Positions 20,097 to 31,303 of a DNA stretch of 64,000 nucleotides are shown one piece after another. Source of the DNA: Pseudomonas viridiflava (GTDB lineage Bacteria > Pseudomonadota > Gammaproteobacteria > Pseudomonadales > Pseudomonadaceae); the NCBI RefSeq assembly GCF_900580675.1, contig NZ_UTBG01000181.1, positions 1 through 64,000 of the forward strand. The letters run 5' to 3'. Under the pieces are notes generated by a model, which was not told the origin of the DNA, searched no databases, and saw only the letters and a program-made list of their open reading frames with translations. Made by a program: the position numbers and the translations under genes. How positions within the stretch are numbered: the stretch's first letter is position 1; every line of letters begins with the position of its first letter.

Positions 20097-20120
20097 TTGA
20101 AGCTCAGTACGGAGCACCCA

Positions 20121-20933
20121 ATGAAAGCATCTTCCGAAAAAACCGCGATAGTCACCGGCGCATCATCCGGCATTGGTCAAGCCACTGCTGAAGCGCTGGT
20201 GCGTGCCGGGTATAGAGTATTCGGCACGAGTCGGAAGGTGGCTGCAAGCCCAACCGAAGTGTCCATGCTCGCCTGCGACGTGACAGACGAGGGCTCCGTC
20301 AAGGCTCTGGTTTCCAGTGTGCTCGCACAGACCGGGCGCATCGATCTGTTGGTCAATAATGCCGGAATCGGCATGGTGGGCGGCGCTGAGGAATTCTCGA
20401 TCGCGCAGGTGCAGGCACTGTTCGATGTCAATCTGTTCGGCGTCATCCGCATGACCAACGCGGTGCTTCCGTCGATGCGGCAAGGCGGCCAAGGGCGCAT
20501 CATCAACATCGGCTCGATTCTAGGGCTAGTGCCGTCGCCCTACTCCGCTCATTATTCGGCGGTCAAGCACGCGCTGGAAGGCTATTCGGAATCCCTTGAT
20601 CACGAGGTGCGTGCCTTCGGTATACGCGTGTCGGTCATCGAGCCCGCCTTTGTGCGTACCGTCTTCGATCAAAACGGCATCGAGCCGGACTCACCATTGA
20701 AAGAATACGAACAGCCCCGAGCCGGGTTCAAGGCATTGCTCGGCGAAGTGATGCCGAAAGCCGACCTCCCGCAAGTCGTGGCGGCAGTCGTAGTGAAAGC
20801 CGCGATCGATGCCCACCCTCAGCGTCGCTACACGGCTGGCAAGGCAGCACGACAAATCAGCCTGCTGCGCCGCTTCGCCCCAGCGGGGTTCTTCGACAAA
20901 GCCCTGCGCAAGCAATTTCGCCTGCCGGTTTGA
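20121..20933 (+). CDS. Short-chain dehydrogenase/reductase (second of pair)
   Basis: The 270-residue SDR has VTGASSGIGQATAEALVRAG at the N-terminus, NNAGIGMVGGAEE, and catalytic NIGSILGLVPSPYSAHYSAV followed by K. ATG 20121 with GGAG at 20111-20114 is chosen over an upstream TTG. The C-terminal region (FDKALRKQFRLP) is typical of oxidoreductases acting on bulky substrates. It forms an operon with the preceding SDR. Specific substrate unknown. Confidence 0.87.
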   Translation: MKASSEKTAIVTGASSGIGQATAEALVRAGYRVFGTSRKVAASPTEVSMLACDVTDEGSVKALVSSVLAQTGRIDLLVNNAGIGMVGGAEEFSIAQVQALFDVNLFGVIRMTNAVLPSMRQGGQGRIINIGSILGLVPSPYSAHYSAVKHALEGYSESLDHEVRAFGIRVSVIEPAFVRTVFDQNGIEPDSPLKEYEQPRAGFKALLGEVMPKADLPQVVAAVVVKAAIDAHPQRRYTAGKAARQISLLRRFAPAGFFDKALRKQFRLPV

Positions 20934-21028
20934 ATCACTTTGGACCGGCGCGCCGTCAACGTGCCCAGCGGCCTCATGGGGTCCAACCCACCGTGCACCA
21001 AGCAATTCGTGACCGCACATCCTTCCAG

Positions 21029-22315
21029 CTAACGGCCGGCCGCCTTGACCACGGCATCAACCTGCTCAGCGGCTTGCAACAGAAGGCTGTCGTGTCTGAA
21101 CCGGCCGATCATTTGAAGCCCAACCGGCAGTTCGCCTGTTTTGCGAACAAGTGGAATATTGACTTGCGGTAATCCAAACGCCATCCAGAACTTGATGAAG
21201 TCGGATGGCCCGGTGGCTTCCAGGCCCAGCGGGGCGACCATGCCGCAGCTCACCCCCAGGACGGCATCGAACGGTTTGAATATCTCTTCCAATACGGCAG
21301 CCAGCCCCGACAAACGTTTTTTGGCGGCTGACTCCTGTTCCCAAGTGGTTCGGCGTGCGCGCTCGAACAGGGCGATCAGTTCGACGCTCAGTTTGTCCGG
21401 CTGGCTGTTCATCTCGGCGGAAAGTGACCGGGCGCCCTCGCAATCATTTATCAGCAAATGGTCATCAAATACGTTGGAGAACTCCTCGGGCAGAACGATT
21501 TCAGTCACTTGATGGCCTGCCGATCGCAGGTTTTCTACAGCGGCCTCCACTGACTTGGCCACCTCCATGCCAACTTCGTTCCAGCGGGCCGTACGACAAA
21601 AGCCGAACGAGCGTAAATGGCTTTCAGGCACGGGCGTGGGTAAACCAGGAATCAAGACTTGGGCTATCAGGCCCAGGTCACGCACAGAGCGTCCATACCA
21701 ACCCGCCGTGTCAAAACTGGGCGCCAGTGGTTTTACCCCCTCAAGCGACACCAGCCCGTAGGATGGTTTGAAGGCATAAGCACCACAATACGAGGCGGGT
21801 TTGATCAGTGATCCGGCCGTCTGCGTGCCCAAGGCGATGGGGAAGAAACCAGCGGCGGTCCCCGCGGCTGAACCCGCACTCGAACTGCCAGGCGTTCTGT
21901 GCAGATCATGTGGATTACGGGTAGGCCCGGTATGCATGTAAGCGAATTCGGTGGTATGGGTCTTGCCCATAATGACCGCCCCGGCCTGGCGCAGCAGCGA
22001 GACGACATGGGCGTCTCGAGAGGGGCGGTTGCCCTCGTAGATCGGCGAGAAAAAACAGGTGGGATGATCCACGGTGTCGTAGTTGTCTTTGACGCCCACC
22101 GGGATACCTGCCAACAGGCCTTTACCTCGCACCTGGGTTAATTGGCGGGCTTGAGTACGTACTGCGACGGGGTCGAATGAAACAAAGGCATGTATGGCCG
22201 ACTCCTGCGACTCGATACACCGAAGAAAATGTTCGGCTATCGCCTCTTCGCTCAAGGCATCCGAACTTACCCACTGGGCGAGACGGGTGGCATCTGCACC
22301 TTCAAAATCGTACAT
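21029..22315 (-). CDS. Amidase-signature family hydrolase
   Basis: The 428-residue protein has the Ser-cisSer-Lys triad of the amidase family: Lys76 in GIPVGVKDNYD, Ser145 in TPGSSSAGSAAG and nucleophile Ser169 in GTQTAGSLIKPASY. The usual GTDTGGSIRIPA is altered here (GTQTAGSLIKPA), as in amidases of small plant or xenobiotic amides. It is on the same strand as the VOC gene and divergent from a LysR regulator. It hydrolyses an amide to acid and ammonia; substrate unknown. Confidence 0.88.
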   Translation of the reverse strand: MYDFEGADATRLAQWVSSDALSEEAIAEHFLRCIESQESAIHAFVSFDPVAVRTQARQLTQVRGKGLLAGIPVGVKDNYDTVDHPTCFFSPIYEGNRPSRDAHVVSLLRQAGAVIMGKTHTTEFAYMHTGPTRNPHDLHRTPGSSSAGSAAGTAAGFFPIALGTQTAGSLIKPASYCGAYAFKPSYGLVSLEGVKPLAPSFDTAGWYGRSVRDLGLIAQVLIPGLPTPVPESHLRSFGFCRTARWNEVGMEVAKSVEAAVENLRSAGHQVTEIVLPEEFSNVFDDHLLINDCEGARSLSAEMNSQPDKLSVELIALFERARRTTWEQESAAKKRLSGLAAVLEEIFKPFDAVLGVSCGMVAPLGLEATGPSDFIKFWMAFGLPQVNIPLVRKTGELPVGLQMIGRFRHDSLLLQAAEQVDAVVKAAGR

Positions 22316-22380
22316 GGCGCGCTCCTTATTCCAGCGTGTTTACTCGCTGGACAAATACAAGATCCGGCAAAAAAACGCCC

Positions 22381-22794
22381 CTAATGTGCGTAGGCCGCTT
22401 GCAGTGTGGAAAAGCCTTTTAGCTCGATAGGATTACCGGCCGGGTCGAGGAAAAACAGGGTGGCCTGCTCACCCGGTGTCCCTTCAAAGCGGATATGCGG
22501 AGCCAGCACAAACGCCACGTTATGCTCGATCAGGCGATCTCTAATCGCCCGCCATTCGGGCATTTCCAGTAACACTCCAAAGTGAGGCATCGGAACCTGG
22601 TGATCACCGACCTTGCCGGTGTTGGTCACAGGAAAAGGATCACCCAAATGCAACGACAATTGGTGACCGAAGAAATTTACATCCACCCATGTATCGGCAC
22701 TTCGCCCTGATGCGCAACCCAGAACATCACAGTAAAACCGGCGGGAAAGTTCCAAATCGCGAACATGAAAAGCAAAATGAAAAACCGACTGCAT
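22381..22794 (-). CDS. VOC-superfamily (glyoxalase/dioxygenase-fold) protein
   Basis: The 137-residue protein has the paired beta-alpha-beta-beta-beta units of the VOC fold: FHFAFHVRDLELSRRFYCDV at the start, then MPHFGVLLEMPEWRAI and FFLDPAGNPIELKGF at the end. Metal-ligand candidates are His in FAFHV, His in PMPHFG and Glu in PIELK. It lies 65 bp upstream of the amidase and probably in the same transcript. It may be a dioxygenase, an isomerase or a binding protein; no substrate can be assigned. Confidence 0.8.
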   Translation of the reverse strand: MQSVFHFAFHVRDLELSRRFYCDVLGCASGRSADTWVDVNFFGHQLSLHLGDPFPVTNTGKVGDHQVPMPHFGVLLEMPEWRAIRDRLIEHNVAFVLAPHIRFEGTPGEQATLFFLDPAGNPIELKGFSTLQAAYAH

Positions 22795-22857
22795 ATTTCA
22801 CTCCTGACATCACCGGAAGATAAACCCAACAGGGCGGACAAGAGCCAGCTTGTGTGA

Positions 22858-22870
22858 CTTTGATGCAAAG
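22858..22870. promoter_or_regulatory. Small dyad in LysR/VOC divergent region
   Basis: CTTTG-ATG-CAAAG is a perfect 5-bp dyad about 40 bp upstream of the LysR start and about 65 bp upstream of the VOC start. LysR sites are short dyads of the T-N11-A kind in such divergent gaps, so this is a candidate, but short dyads are common by chance. Confidence 0.3.
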
Positions 22871-22910
22871 AGATAGCCTGTAATTCTTGTTCATACCGAA
22901 AGTAATTTTT

Positions 22911-23831
22911 ATGGATACGCGCTATCTGAAAAGCCTCATCACCGTTGTGGAATGCGGCTCCATCGCTCATGCCGCACGGGCTGAAGGGTTGACGGCAGCC
23001 GCCATCAGTCAGCGAATTCTGGCCCTCGAACGGCAACTGGGCATCGAACTGCTGTCGCGCCTCGGTCACGCGGCCAAGCCGAGTGAAGCCTGTCTCGCGT
23101 TATTGCCCAGGGCCAAGCGCATCGTTCGCGAGGTCGCGCTACTGGCAGGAGATGCCGACGGGGTGGGCCTTACGGGAGAGCTGCGGGTCGGCGCAATTTC
23201 GACGGTCCTCACCGGCCTGCTTCCCGCAGCCTTGCGAGACCTGACGGAGCGGGCACCCAACCTGAAATTAGTCATCGTGCCGGGCACCTCGCGTTCGCTG
23301 TATCAGGCCCTGCTCTCGGGGGAACTGGACGCGGCCCTGCTGGTGGCCCCACCCTTTGAATTGCCGAAATCGTTACAGAGCACCGTACTTCGAAAGGAAC
23401 CCCTGGTCCTGCTATCGAAGAGCAAGTCCTCGAGCAGCATCGTTTCTCAGCTGCAAACCCAACCCTATATTCGTTATGACCCGGACGCCTGGGGCGCGCG
23501 CCATGCGCAGCGTTACCTGGCAGACAATGGCTTGATGCCAACGCCCCTGGTGGACCTCGACGCGCTGGAAACCATTGCCATGCTGGTAGCCGAAGGCCTT
23601 GGCGTCAGCCTCGTCCCGTATTGGTCCGGCTTTGAACACTGGGGCCGCGAGTGCACAGTGAGCAGGGTAAAGGGTGCGCTGTATGACAGGCACATTACCT
23701 TGGTCAGCCCGATCCAGACTGACCGGCCAAACATGATCAGTGTGTTGCACCAGTCGCTCTGCACGAGCAGCGCGTGCCCGCCTTCCGGGACGCTGACCAG
23801 CCCTTTCACAGGCCCGACACTCAGGACGTGA
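22911..23831 (+). CDS. LysR-family regulator, divergent from VOC/amidase genes
   Basis: The 306-residue protein has an N-terminal winged helix (DTRYLKSLITVVECGSIAHA, then TAAAISQRILALERQLGIEL) and a periplasmic-binding-like effector domain. ATG 22911 gives the standard N-terminus; the earlier TTG at 22887 is not needed. It is divergent from the VOC gene and is the obvious regulator for VOC and amidase. Its 3' end overlaps the converging TauE-like gene by 11 bp. Confidence 0.9.
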   Translation: MDTRYLKSLITVVECGSIAHAARAEGLTAAAISQRILALERQLGIELLSRLGHAAKPSEACLALLPRAKRIVREVALLAGDADGVGLTGELRVGAISTVLTGLLPAALRDLTERAPNLKLVIVPGTSRSLYQALLSGELDAALLVAPPFELPKSLQSTVLRKEPLVLLSKSKSSSSIVSQLQTQPYIRYDPDAWGARHAQRYLADNGLMPTPLVDLDALETIAMLVAEGLGVSLVPYWSGFEHWGRECTVSRVKGALYDRHITLVSPIQTDRPNMISVLHQSLCTSSACPPSGTLTSPFTGPTLRT

Positions 23832-24633
23832 GACCGGCCTTGACCAACATGCCAGCCGCCACCAACACACACAGGCTGGCAAACCCCACCTGCAGGGTGC
23901 GTGCAGGGATTACCGAGCACAGCCGCCGGCCGGCGAGCATGCCGAGGATGCTCGCGCCGATAAACACCCAGCCCACAGGCTCAATGCTGACGCCGGCATG
24001 GAACGCGCCGGCCACGCCGATCAGCGAAATCAGGCTGATCACCATCAACGACGTGGCGACGATCCCGCGCATCTGCACGTCGGTGAGTTGCTTGAACGCC
24101 GGCACGATCAGGAAGCCGCCGCCCACGCCGAGCAAGCCCGACACCGCCCCGGTCACTGCGCCGAGTGCTGCCAGCGTGGCGCTGCACTTGGCGGTCCAGG
24201 CGAGGCGCCCGGTCTGCTGGTCGAGCATGCAGTTCTTCTGGCCCCAGGAGGCGGCGCCATGGTCGCTGGGCCCGGGCTCGCGTTTTTCACGCTGCAACAT
24301 GCGCCAGGCCACCAGCACCATCAGCGCACTGAACAGGCCCATCAACGCCGGCTCGGGCATCTGGTGGGCGAGGAACACCCCCAGCGGCGAAAACAGCGCG
24401 CCGAGCAGCGCAATCAATAGGGCCGCGCGGTAACGAACCAGGCCATGGCGCAACCCGTCGATAGCACCGACTGCTGCCGCCGCGCCCACGGCCAGCAGCG
24501 ACACCGGCGCGGCCTGGGTCATGCTCAAGCCCAACCCCAGCACCAACGCCGGCACCCCCAGGATGCCGCCGCCGGCGCCGGTCAGGCCCATGACCAGGCC
24601 CATCAATACACCCAGAACACTTGCCAGCAGCAT
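23821..24633 (-). CDS. TauE/SafE-family sulfite/organosulfonate exporter
   Basis: The 270-residue protein has about eight helices and the TauE glycine-rich starts MGLVMGLTGAGGGILGVPAL and TGAVSGLLGVGGGFLIVPAF, one at the head of each half. Its ATG directly follows the stop of the SQR-like gene, so the two are coupled. With SQR and persulfide dioxygenase it is expected to move sulfite or thiosulfate produced from sulfide oxidation out of the cell. Confidence 0.88.
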   Translation of the reverse strand: MLLASVLGVLMGLVMGLTGAGGGILGVPALVLGLGLSMTQAAPVSLLAVGAAAAVGAIDGLRHGLVRYRAALLIALLGALFSPLGVFLAHQMPEPALMGLFSALMVLVAWRMLQREKREPGPSDHGAASWGQKNCMLDQQTGRLAWTAKCSATLAALGAVTGAVSGLLGVGGGFLIVPAFKQLTDVQMRGIVATSLMVISLISLIGVAGAFHAGVSIEPVGWVFIGASILGMLAGRRLCSVIPARTLQVGFASLCVLVAAGMLVKAGLTS

Positions 24634-25878
24634 TCAGTCCACCTTGCTCAGACGGGTCAGCCACTCGCGGCCCTTGAGCATGCCGTTCCAGTAGAACCAC
24701 GGCAGCAGCGTGGCCTTGAGGAACCACATCGAGCGGCGTGCACGGGTCGGGTCGAGGGGAAAGGTCGGCAGCAGTTTGCCGCCATACCCGAACTCGGCGA
24801 GCACCACCTTGCCCTTCTCCACCGTCAGCGGGCAGGAACCATAACCGTCGTATTTGAGCGGCAGCGGCGCCTGTTTGCGCAGGGCCAGCAGGTTTTCCGC
24901 GACCACCACGATTTGCTTGCGCACCGCGGCGGCGGTCTTGGCGTTGGTGGTGCCGCACACATCGCCCAGGCCGAAGATGTGCGGGTAGCGCAGGTGTTGC
25001 AGGCTGTGGGGGTTGACCTCGCACCAACCGGCGGCGTCGGCCAGCGGGCTTTGGCGGATAAAATCCGGTGACACTTGCGGTGGGACCACGTGCAGCAAGT
25101 CGAAGGACTTTTCTTCAACGCTGACATTGCCTTCGGCGTCCTTCACTTCAAACCAGGCCTTGCGCGCCGGGCCATCGACCTTCACCAGGTTGGAATTGAA
25201 CGCCAGGCGCGCGTCGTATTTCTTAATGTATTCCATCAGCGGCGGCACAAACGTGGCCACGCCGAACAACGCCGCGCCGGCCAGGTTGAATTCGACGTCG
25301 ATCTGTTTGAGGTGGCCTTGCTTGAGCCAATGGTCGCAGGACAGGTACAGGGCTTTTTGCGGCGCCCCCGCGCATTTGATCGGCATGGCCGGCTGGGTGA
25401 AGATCGCCTTGCCGCCCTTCAATTGCTGCACCAGCTGCCAGGTGTAGGCCGCGTGCTGGTAACTGTAGTTGGAGGTGACGCCGTTTTGGCCCAGGGTGCC
25501 TTCCAGGCCTTCGACTTTTTCCCAGGCCAGGCGCAGGCCGGGGCAGACGATCAGGTTGCTCCAGGTCACGCGCTGGCCGTTGTCGAGCACCAGGGTCTGC
25601 TCGTCGGGCAGCAACTCGGTCACGGCGGCCTGCACCCAGGTGACGCCATTGGGCAGCACGTCCGCCAGCGGGCGTCGGGTTTTTTCCAGGTCATAGGCGC
25701 CGCCGCCCACCAGGGTCCAGGCCGGCTGGTAGCTGTGGTGGTCGCTCGGTTCGATCAGGGTGATGTTCAGGTGCGGGTCACGCTTGAGCAGGCTGGCCAG
25801 CAGGCCGATGCCTGCTGAACCGCCGCCGATGACAACGATGTCGCCACTGATGGTAGGGCCCCAGTGTTGGTCGGTCAT
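24634..25878 (-). CDS. sqr: Sulfide:quinone oxidoreductase-like flavoprotein (type II)
   Basis: The 414-residue FAD protein closely matches the mitochondrial SQOR type: GGGSAG at 18-23, [30 protein letters not shown] with Cys169, and [19 protein letters not shown]. The second redox cysteine appears as Cys308 in [16 protein letters not shown], one residue later than the usual GDC-T-N-x-P-x-SKTAAA. It oxidises sulfide to sulfane sulfur with electrons to quinone at the inner membrane. It is divergent from a persulfide dioxygenase and coupled to TauE. Confidence 0.88.
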   Translation of the reverse strand: MTDQHWGPTISGDIVVIGGGSAGIGLLASLLKRDPHLNITLIEPSDHHSYQPAWTLVGGGAYDLEKTRRPLADVLPNGVTWVQAAVTELLPDEQTLVLDNGQRVTWSNLIVCPGLRLAWEKVEGLEGTLGQNGVTSNYSYQHAAYTWQLVQQLKGGKAIFTQPAMPIKCAGAPQKALYLSCDHWLKQGHLKQIDVEFNLAGAALFGVATFVPPLMEYIKKYDARLAFNSNLVKVDGPARKAWFEVKDAEGNVSVEEKSFDLLHVVPPQVSPDFIRQSPLADAAGWCEVNPHSLQHLRYPHIFGLGDVCGTTNAKTAAAVRKQIVVVAENLLALRKQAPLPLKYDGYGSCPLTVEKGKVVLAEFGYGGKLLPTFPLDPTRARRSMWFLKATLLPWFYWNGMLKGREWLTRLSKVD

Positions 25879-25946
25879 GGTTTACTGCCTTTTATATTCG
25901 ATGCACACAAGGGTCGCTGCCGTGCGGCGTCACGCCCCGCTAGGGT

Positions 25947-25973
25947 CGATCCTTTGCCTCGGATCGTTTTTTT
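25947..25973 (+). terminator. Terminator-like hairpin in the leader of the persulfide dioxygenase gene
   Basis: CGATCC (25947-25952) and GGATCG (25961-25966) form a 6-bp stem with an 8-nt loop followed immediately by seven T. It is oriented on the plus strand but no plus-strand gene precedes it, since the neighbouring SQR gene is on the minus strand. It could be a leader attenuator or stop stray antisense transcripts from SQR. The stem is short, so activity is uncertain. Confidence 0.4.
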
Positions 25974-26045
25974 GCCTTAAGCTCGCAAGCCTATGTGGAA
26001 AACATCTCGAATGTAAGCCGCAATCCGTTACCAAGGACCGCCGCC

Positions 26046-26909
26046 ATGCCCGCGCTGATTCAAGCCTTTCTGGACGAGGCATCGTCGACCTACACCTATG
26101 TCCTACATGAGACAGATGATGGCCCCTGCGCCATCGTCGATTCCGTACTCAACTACGACCCGGCCTCGGGGCGTACCGACACGCGCCAGGCCGATAAAGT
26201 GATCGCCTATGTGCGCGAACATCGCCTGCAGGTGCAGTGGCTGCTGGAAACCCACGCCCACGCCGACCACCTCTCCGCCGCGCCCTACTTGCGCCGGACC
26301 CTGGGCGGCAAGATCGCCATTGGCCAGTCGATCAGCAAAGTGCAGGGGGTGTTCAAGAACCTGTTCAACCTCGAGCCTGAGTTCCGCGCCGACGGCTCGC
26401 AGTTCGACCACCTGTTTGCGCCGGATGAAATCTTTCATATCGGCAACATCGAGGCCCAGGCGCTGCATGTGCCGGGCCACACCCCGGCAGACATGGCCTA
26501 CCTGATCGACGACCGGTTGATCCTGGTGGGCGACACGCTGTTCATGCCGGACGTGGGCACCGCGCGCTGCGACTTCCCCGGCGGCGATGCGCGGCAGTTG
26601 TATGCGTCGATGCGCAAGCTGCTGGCGTTCCCGCCTGAAACCCAGCTGTACGTGTGCCACGACTACCCGCCAGAGGGCCGTGAGGCCAAGTGCCTGACCA
26701 CCGTGGCCGAGCAACGCGCGGGGAATATCCATGTGCATGACGGCGTGGATGAGGCGACGTTTGTAGAAATGCGCACCACGCGGGATGCCGGGCTGGGGAT
26801 GCCGACGCTGTTGCTGCCGGCGATCCAGGTGAATGTGCGGGCGGGGAATATGCCGCCGGCGGAGGAGAATGGGGTGGTGTACCTGAAGATCCCCCTCAAC
26901 CAACTGTGA
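26046..26909 (+). CDS. Persulfide dioxygenase-like metallo-beta-lactamase-fold hydrolase
   Basis: The 287-residue MBL-fold protein has THAHADH (His70, His72, Asp74, His75), His144 in VPGHTPADM, Asp162 in LVGDTLFMPDVGTARCDFPG and His204 in YVCHDYP. The GTARCDFPGG segment is the hallmark of ETHE1/Blh-type persulfide dioxygenases, which oxidise glutathione persulfide to sulfite with one iron. ATG 26046 with AAGGA at 26033-26037 is chosen over ATG 25995. It is divergent from SQR, its metabolic predecessor. Confidence 0.88.
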   Translation: MPALIQAFLDEASSTYTYVLHETDDGPCAIVDSVLNYDPASGRTDTRQADKVIAYVREHRLQVQWLLETHAHADHLSAAPYLRRTLGGKIAIGQSISKVQGVFKNLFNLEPEFRADGSQFDHLFAPDEIFHIGNIEAQALHVPGHTPADMAYLIDDRLILVGDTLFMPDVGTARCDFPGGDARQLYASMRKLLAFPPETQLYVCHDYPPEGREAKCLTTVAEQRAGNIHVHDGVDEATFVEMRTTRDAGLGMPTLLLPAIQVNVRAGNMPPAEENGVVYLKIPLNQL

Positions 26910-26926
26910 AGTACGGAATCCCTGGA

Positions 26927-27007
26927 GGAGCTGGCTTGCCTGCGATGGCGGCTGGCCAGTTGGCTCACTTGCTGCTGACACACCGCTTTCGCAGGCAAGC
27001 CAGCTCC
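26927..27007. repeat. Inverted REP pair after persulfide dioxygenase
   Basis: GGAGCTGGCTTGCCTGCG (26927-26944) and CGCAGGCAAGCCAGCTCC (26990-27007) are perfect inverted repeats of the GAGCTGGCTTGCCTGCGA subtype. They lie between convergent genes and could end both transcripts. Confidence 0.9.
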
Positions 27008-27047
27008 CCCATTTTGCACTGTGTTGGGTCTGTGAGATCTGTGCTGT

Positions 27048-27536
27048 TCAGGTACCGAGGCTGATGCCATTCGCCGGTAACGGCAGCGCAGTTTTGTAGC
27101 GCACTTGCTTGAGCGCAAAGCTGGAGCGGATGTTGGCCACGCCGGGCACCTTGGTCAGAAAGTCCATCATGAAGCGCTCCAGCGACTGGATTGTCGGCAC
27201 CAGCACGCGGATCAGGTAGTCCGGGTCGCCGGCCATCAGGTAGCACTCCATCACCTCGGGCCGGTCGGAAATCGCCCCTTCGAACTGCTGCAGCGCCAAT
27301 TCATTCTGCTTTTCCAGGCTCACGTGGATGAACACATTCACGTGCAGCCCCAGCAGGTCGGCGTCGAGCAGCGTGACCTGCTCACGGATCAGCCCCAACT
27401 CCTCCATCGCCTTGACCCGGTTGAAACACGGCGTGGGCGACAGGTTGACCGAGCGGGCCAGGTCAGCGTTGGTGATCCGCGCATTCTCCTGCAGGGCGTT
27501 GAGAATGCCGATATCGGTACGGTCCAGTTTGCGCAT
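27048..27536 (-). CDS. bkdR: Lrp/AsnC-family activator of the bkd operon
   Basis: The 162-residue Lrp-type regulator has an AsnC helix-turn-helix ([20 protein letters not shown], then [20 protein letters not shown]) and a RAM effector domain ([20 protein letters not shown]). It is divergent from bkdA1, the arrangement known from P. putida, where BkdR binds the gap and activates the operon in response to branched-chain amino acids. Length matches BkdR. Confidence 0.93.
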   Translation of the reverse strand: MRKLDRTDIGILNALQENARITNADLARSVNLSPTPCFNRVKAMEELGLIREQVTLLDADLLGLHVNVFIHVSLEKQNELALQQFEGAISDRPEVMECYLMAGDPDYLIRVLVPTIQSLERFMMDFLTKVPGVANIRSSFALKQVRYKTALPLPANGISLGT

Positions 27537-27618
27537 GAGACAAAATCACCTGTTTATTATGTTTATGCAGTTTTTTTATCCGCAAATGCCCCCGAGCGCA
27601 ATGAAACACAGATAAATA

Positions 27619-27666
27619 TTCTTCTACGCCACGCCTATGATGTTTGTAGGACAAGATTTCTTCTAC
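27619..27666. promoter_or_regulatory. Direct repeats in bkdR-bkdA1 control region
   Basis: TTCTTCTAC occurs at 27619-27627 and again at 27658-27666, 39 bp apart, close to four helical turns. The 195-bp gap is AT-rich near bkdR. BkdR of P. putida is known to bind several sites in this gap; these repeats are candidates but do not prove binding. Confidence 0.35.
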
Positions 27667-27725
27667 CCGAAGACTGACTGTCAGCTAGCGCGCCCACTAC
27701 AAGAAATTCACAAGATAGAGCGTAG

Positions 27726-28958
<1,233 letters not shown>

Positions 28959-28969
28959 GGGATCTGACC

Positions 28970-30028
<1,059 letters not shown>

Positions 30029-31300
30029 ATGGGCACGCACGTTATCAAGATGCCGGACATTGGCGAAGGCATCGCAGAAGTTGAACTGTCGGTCTGGCAC
30101 GTGAAGGTTGGTGATTTGGTCGTCGAAGACCAGGTACTGGCGGATGTGATGACCGACAAGGCGATGGTGGACATTCCCTCGCCGGTCCACGGCAAGGTGA
30201 TTTCCCTCGGCGGCGAGCCGGGGGAAGTGATGGCCGTGGGCAGTATTCTGATCAGTATTGAAGTGGAAGGCGCGGGCAATGCCAAGGATGCGCCGGCTGT
30301 TGCCGAGCCGGTGAAGGCTGCTGCGGCACCGGCGCCGGTTGCTGAAGCCAAGCCTGCGCCCGTGAAGGAGCCAGGCAAGCCCGCGCCGGTCGTGGCGGCG
30401 CAAGCCCCCGTGGCCCGTGAGGCCGACGAACGCCCGCTGGCCTCCCCGGCAGTACGCAAGCATGCCTTGGACGCTGGCATCCAGCTGCGCCTGGTCCAGG
30501 GCTCCGGCCCGGCGGGCCGGATTCTGCACGAAGACCTGGAGGCTTTCTTGCTGCAGGGTCCGGCGCAGAATAAAACCGCGGCCAACCCTTACGCCGAACG
30601 CAACACCGAAGAACAAATCCCGGTGATCGGCATGCGCCGCAAGATCGCCCAGCGCATGCAGGACGCGACCCGGCGCGCCGCGCATTTCAGCTATGTGGAA
30701 GAAATCGACGTCACCGCCCTCGACGAGCTGCGCGTGCACCTCAACGAGAAGCACGGCGCCACACGCGGCAAGCTGACCCTGCTGCCGTTTATCGTGCGCG
30801 CCATGGTCGTGGCGCTGCGCGACTTCCCGCAGATCAACGCACGCTATGACGACGAAAACCAGGTCATCACCCGCCTCGGCGCGGTGCACGTGGGCGTCGC
30901 CACCCAAAGCGACGTCGGCCTGATGGTGCCGGTGGTGCGGCATGCCGAAGCCCGCAGCCTGTGGGGCAATGCCGAGGAAATCGCGCGTTTGGCCAGCGCC
31001 GCACGCAATGGCAAGGCCAGCCGCGATGAACTGTCGGGTTCGACCATCACCCTGACCAGCCTCGGCGCGTTGGGCGGCATTGTCAGCACCCCGGTGCTGA
31101 ACCTGCCGGAAGTGGCCATCGTCGGCGTCAACCGCATCGTTGAGCGGCCGATGGTGATCAAGGGCCAGATTGTGGTGCGCAAGATGATGAACCTCTCCAG
31201 CTCGTTCGATCACCGCGTGGTCGATGGCATGGACGCGGCGCAATTCATCCAGGCCATTCGCGGCCTGCTCGAACAACCCGCCAGCCTGTTTTTGGAGTAA
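30029..31300 (+). CDS. bkdB: Branched-chain 2-oxo acid dehydrogenase E2 (dihydrolipoyl transacylase)
   Basis: The 423-residue core subunit has one lipoyl domain with Lys44 in VMTDKAMVDIP, an Ala/Pro-rich linker (about 90-135), a peripheral-subunit-binding domain (LASPAVRKHALDAGIQLRLV) and the catalytic domain ending SSSFDHRVVDGMDAAQF. Length equals that of P. putida BkdB. The ATG directly follows the bkdA2 stop. Confidence 0.96.
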   Translation: MGTHVIKMPDIGEGIAEVELSVWHVKVGDLVVEDQVLADVMTDKAMVDIPSPVHGKVISLGGEPGEVMAVGSILISIEVEGAGNAKDAPAVAEPVKAAAAPAPVAEAKPAPVKEPGKPAPVVAAQAPVAREADERPLASPAVRKHALDAGIQLRLVQGSGPAGRILHEDLEAFLLQGPAQNKTAANPYAERNTEEQIPVIGMRRKIAQRMQDATRRAAHFSYVEEIDVTALDELRVHLNEKHGATRGKLTLLPFIVRAMVVALRDFPQINARYDDENQVITRLGAVHVGVATQSDVGLMVPVVRHAEARSLWGNAEEIARLASAARNGKASRDELSGSTITLTSLGALGGIVSTPVLNLPEVAIVGVNRIVERPMVIKGQIVVRKMMNLSSSFDHRVVDGMDAAQFIQAIRGLLEQPASLFLE

Positions 31301-31303
31301 GGC

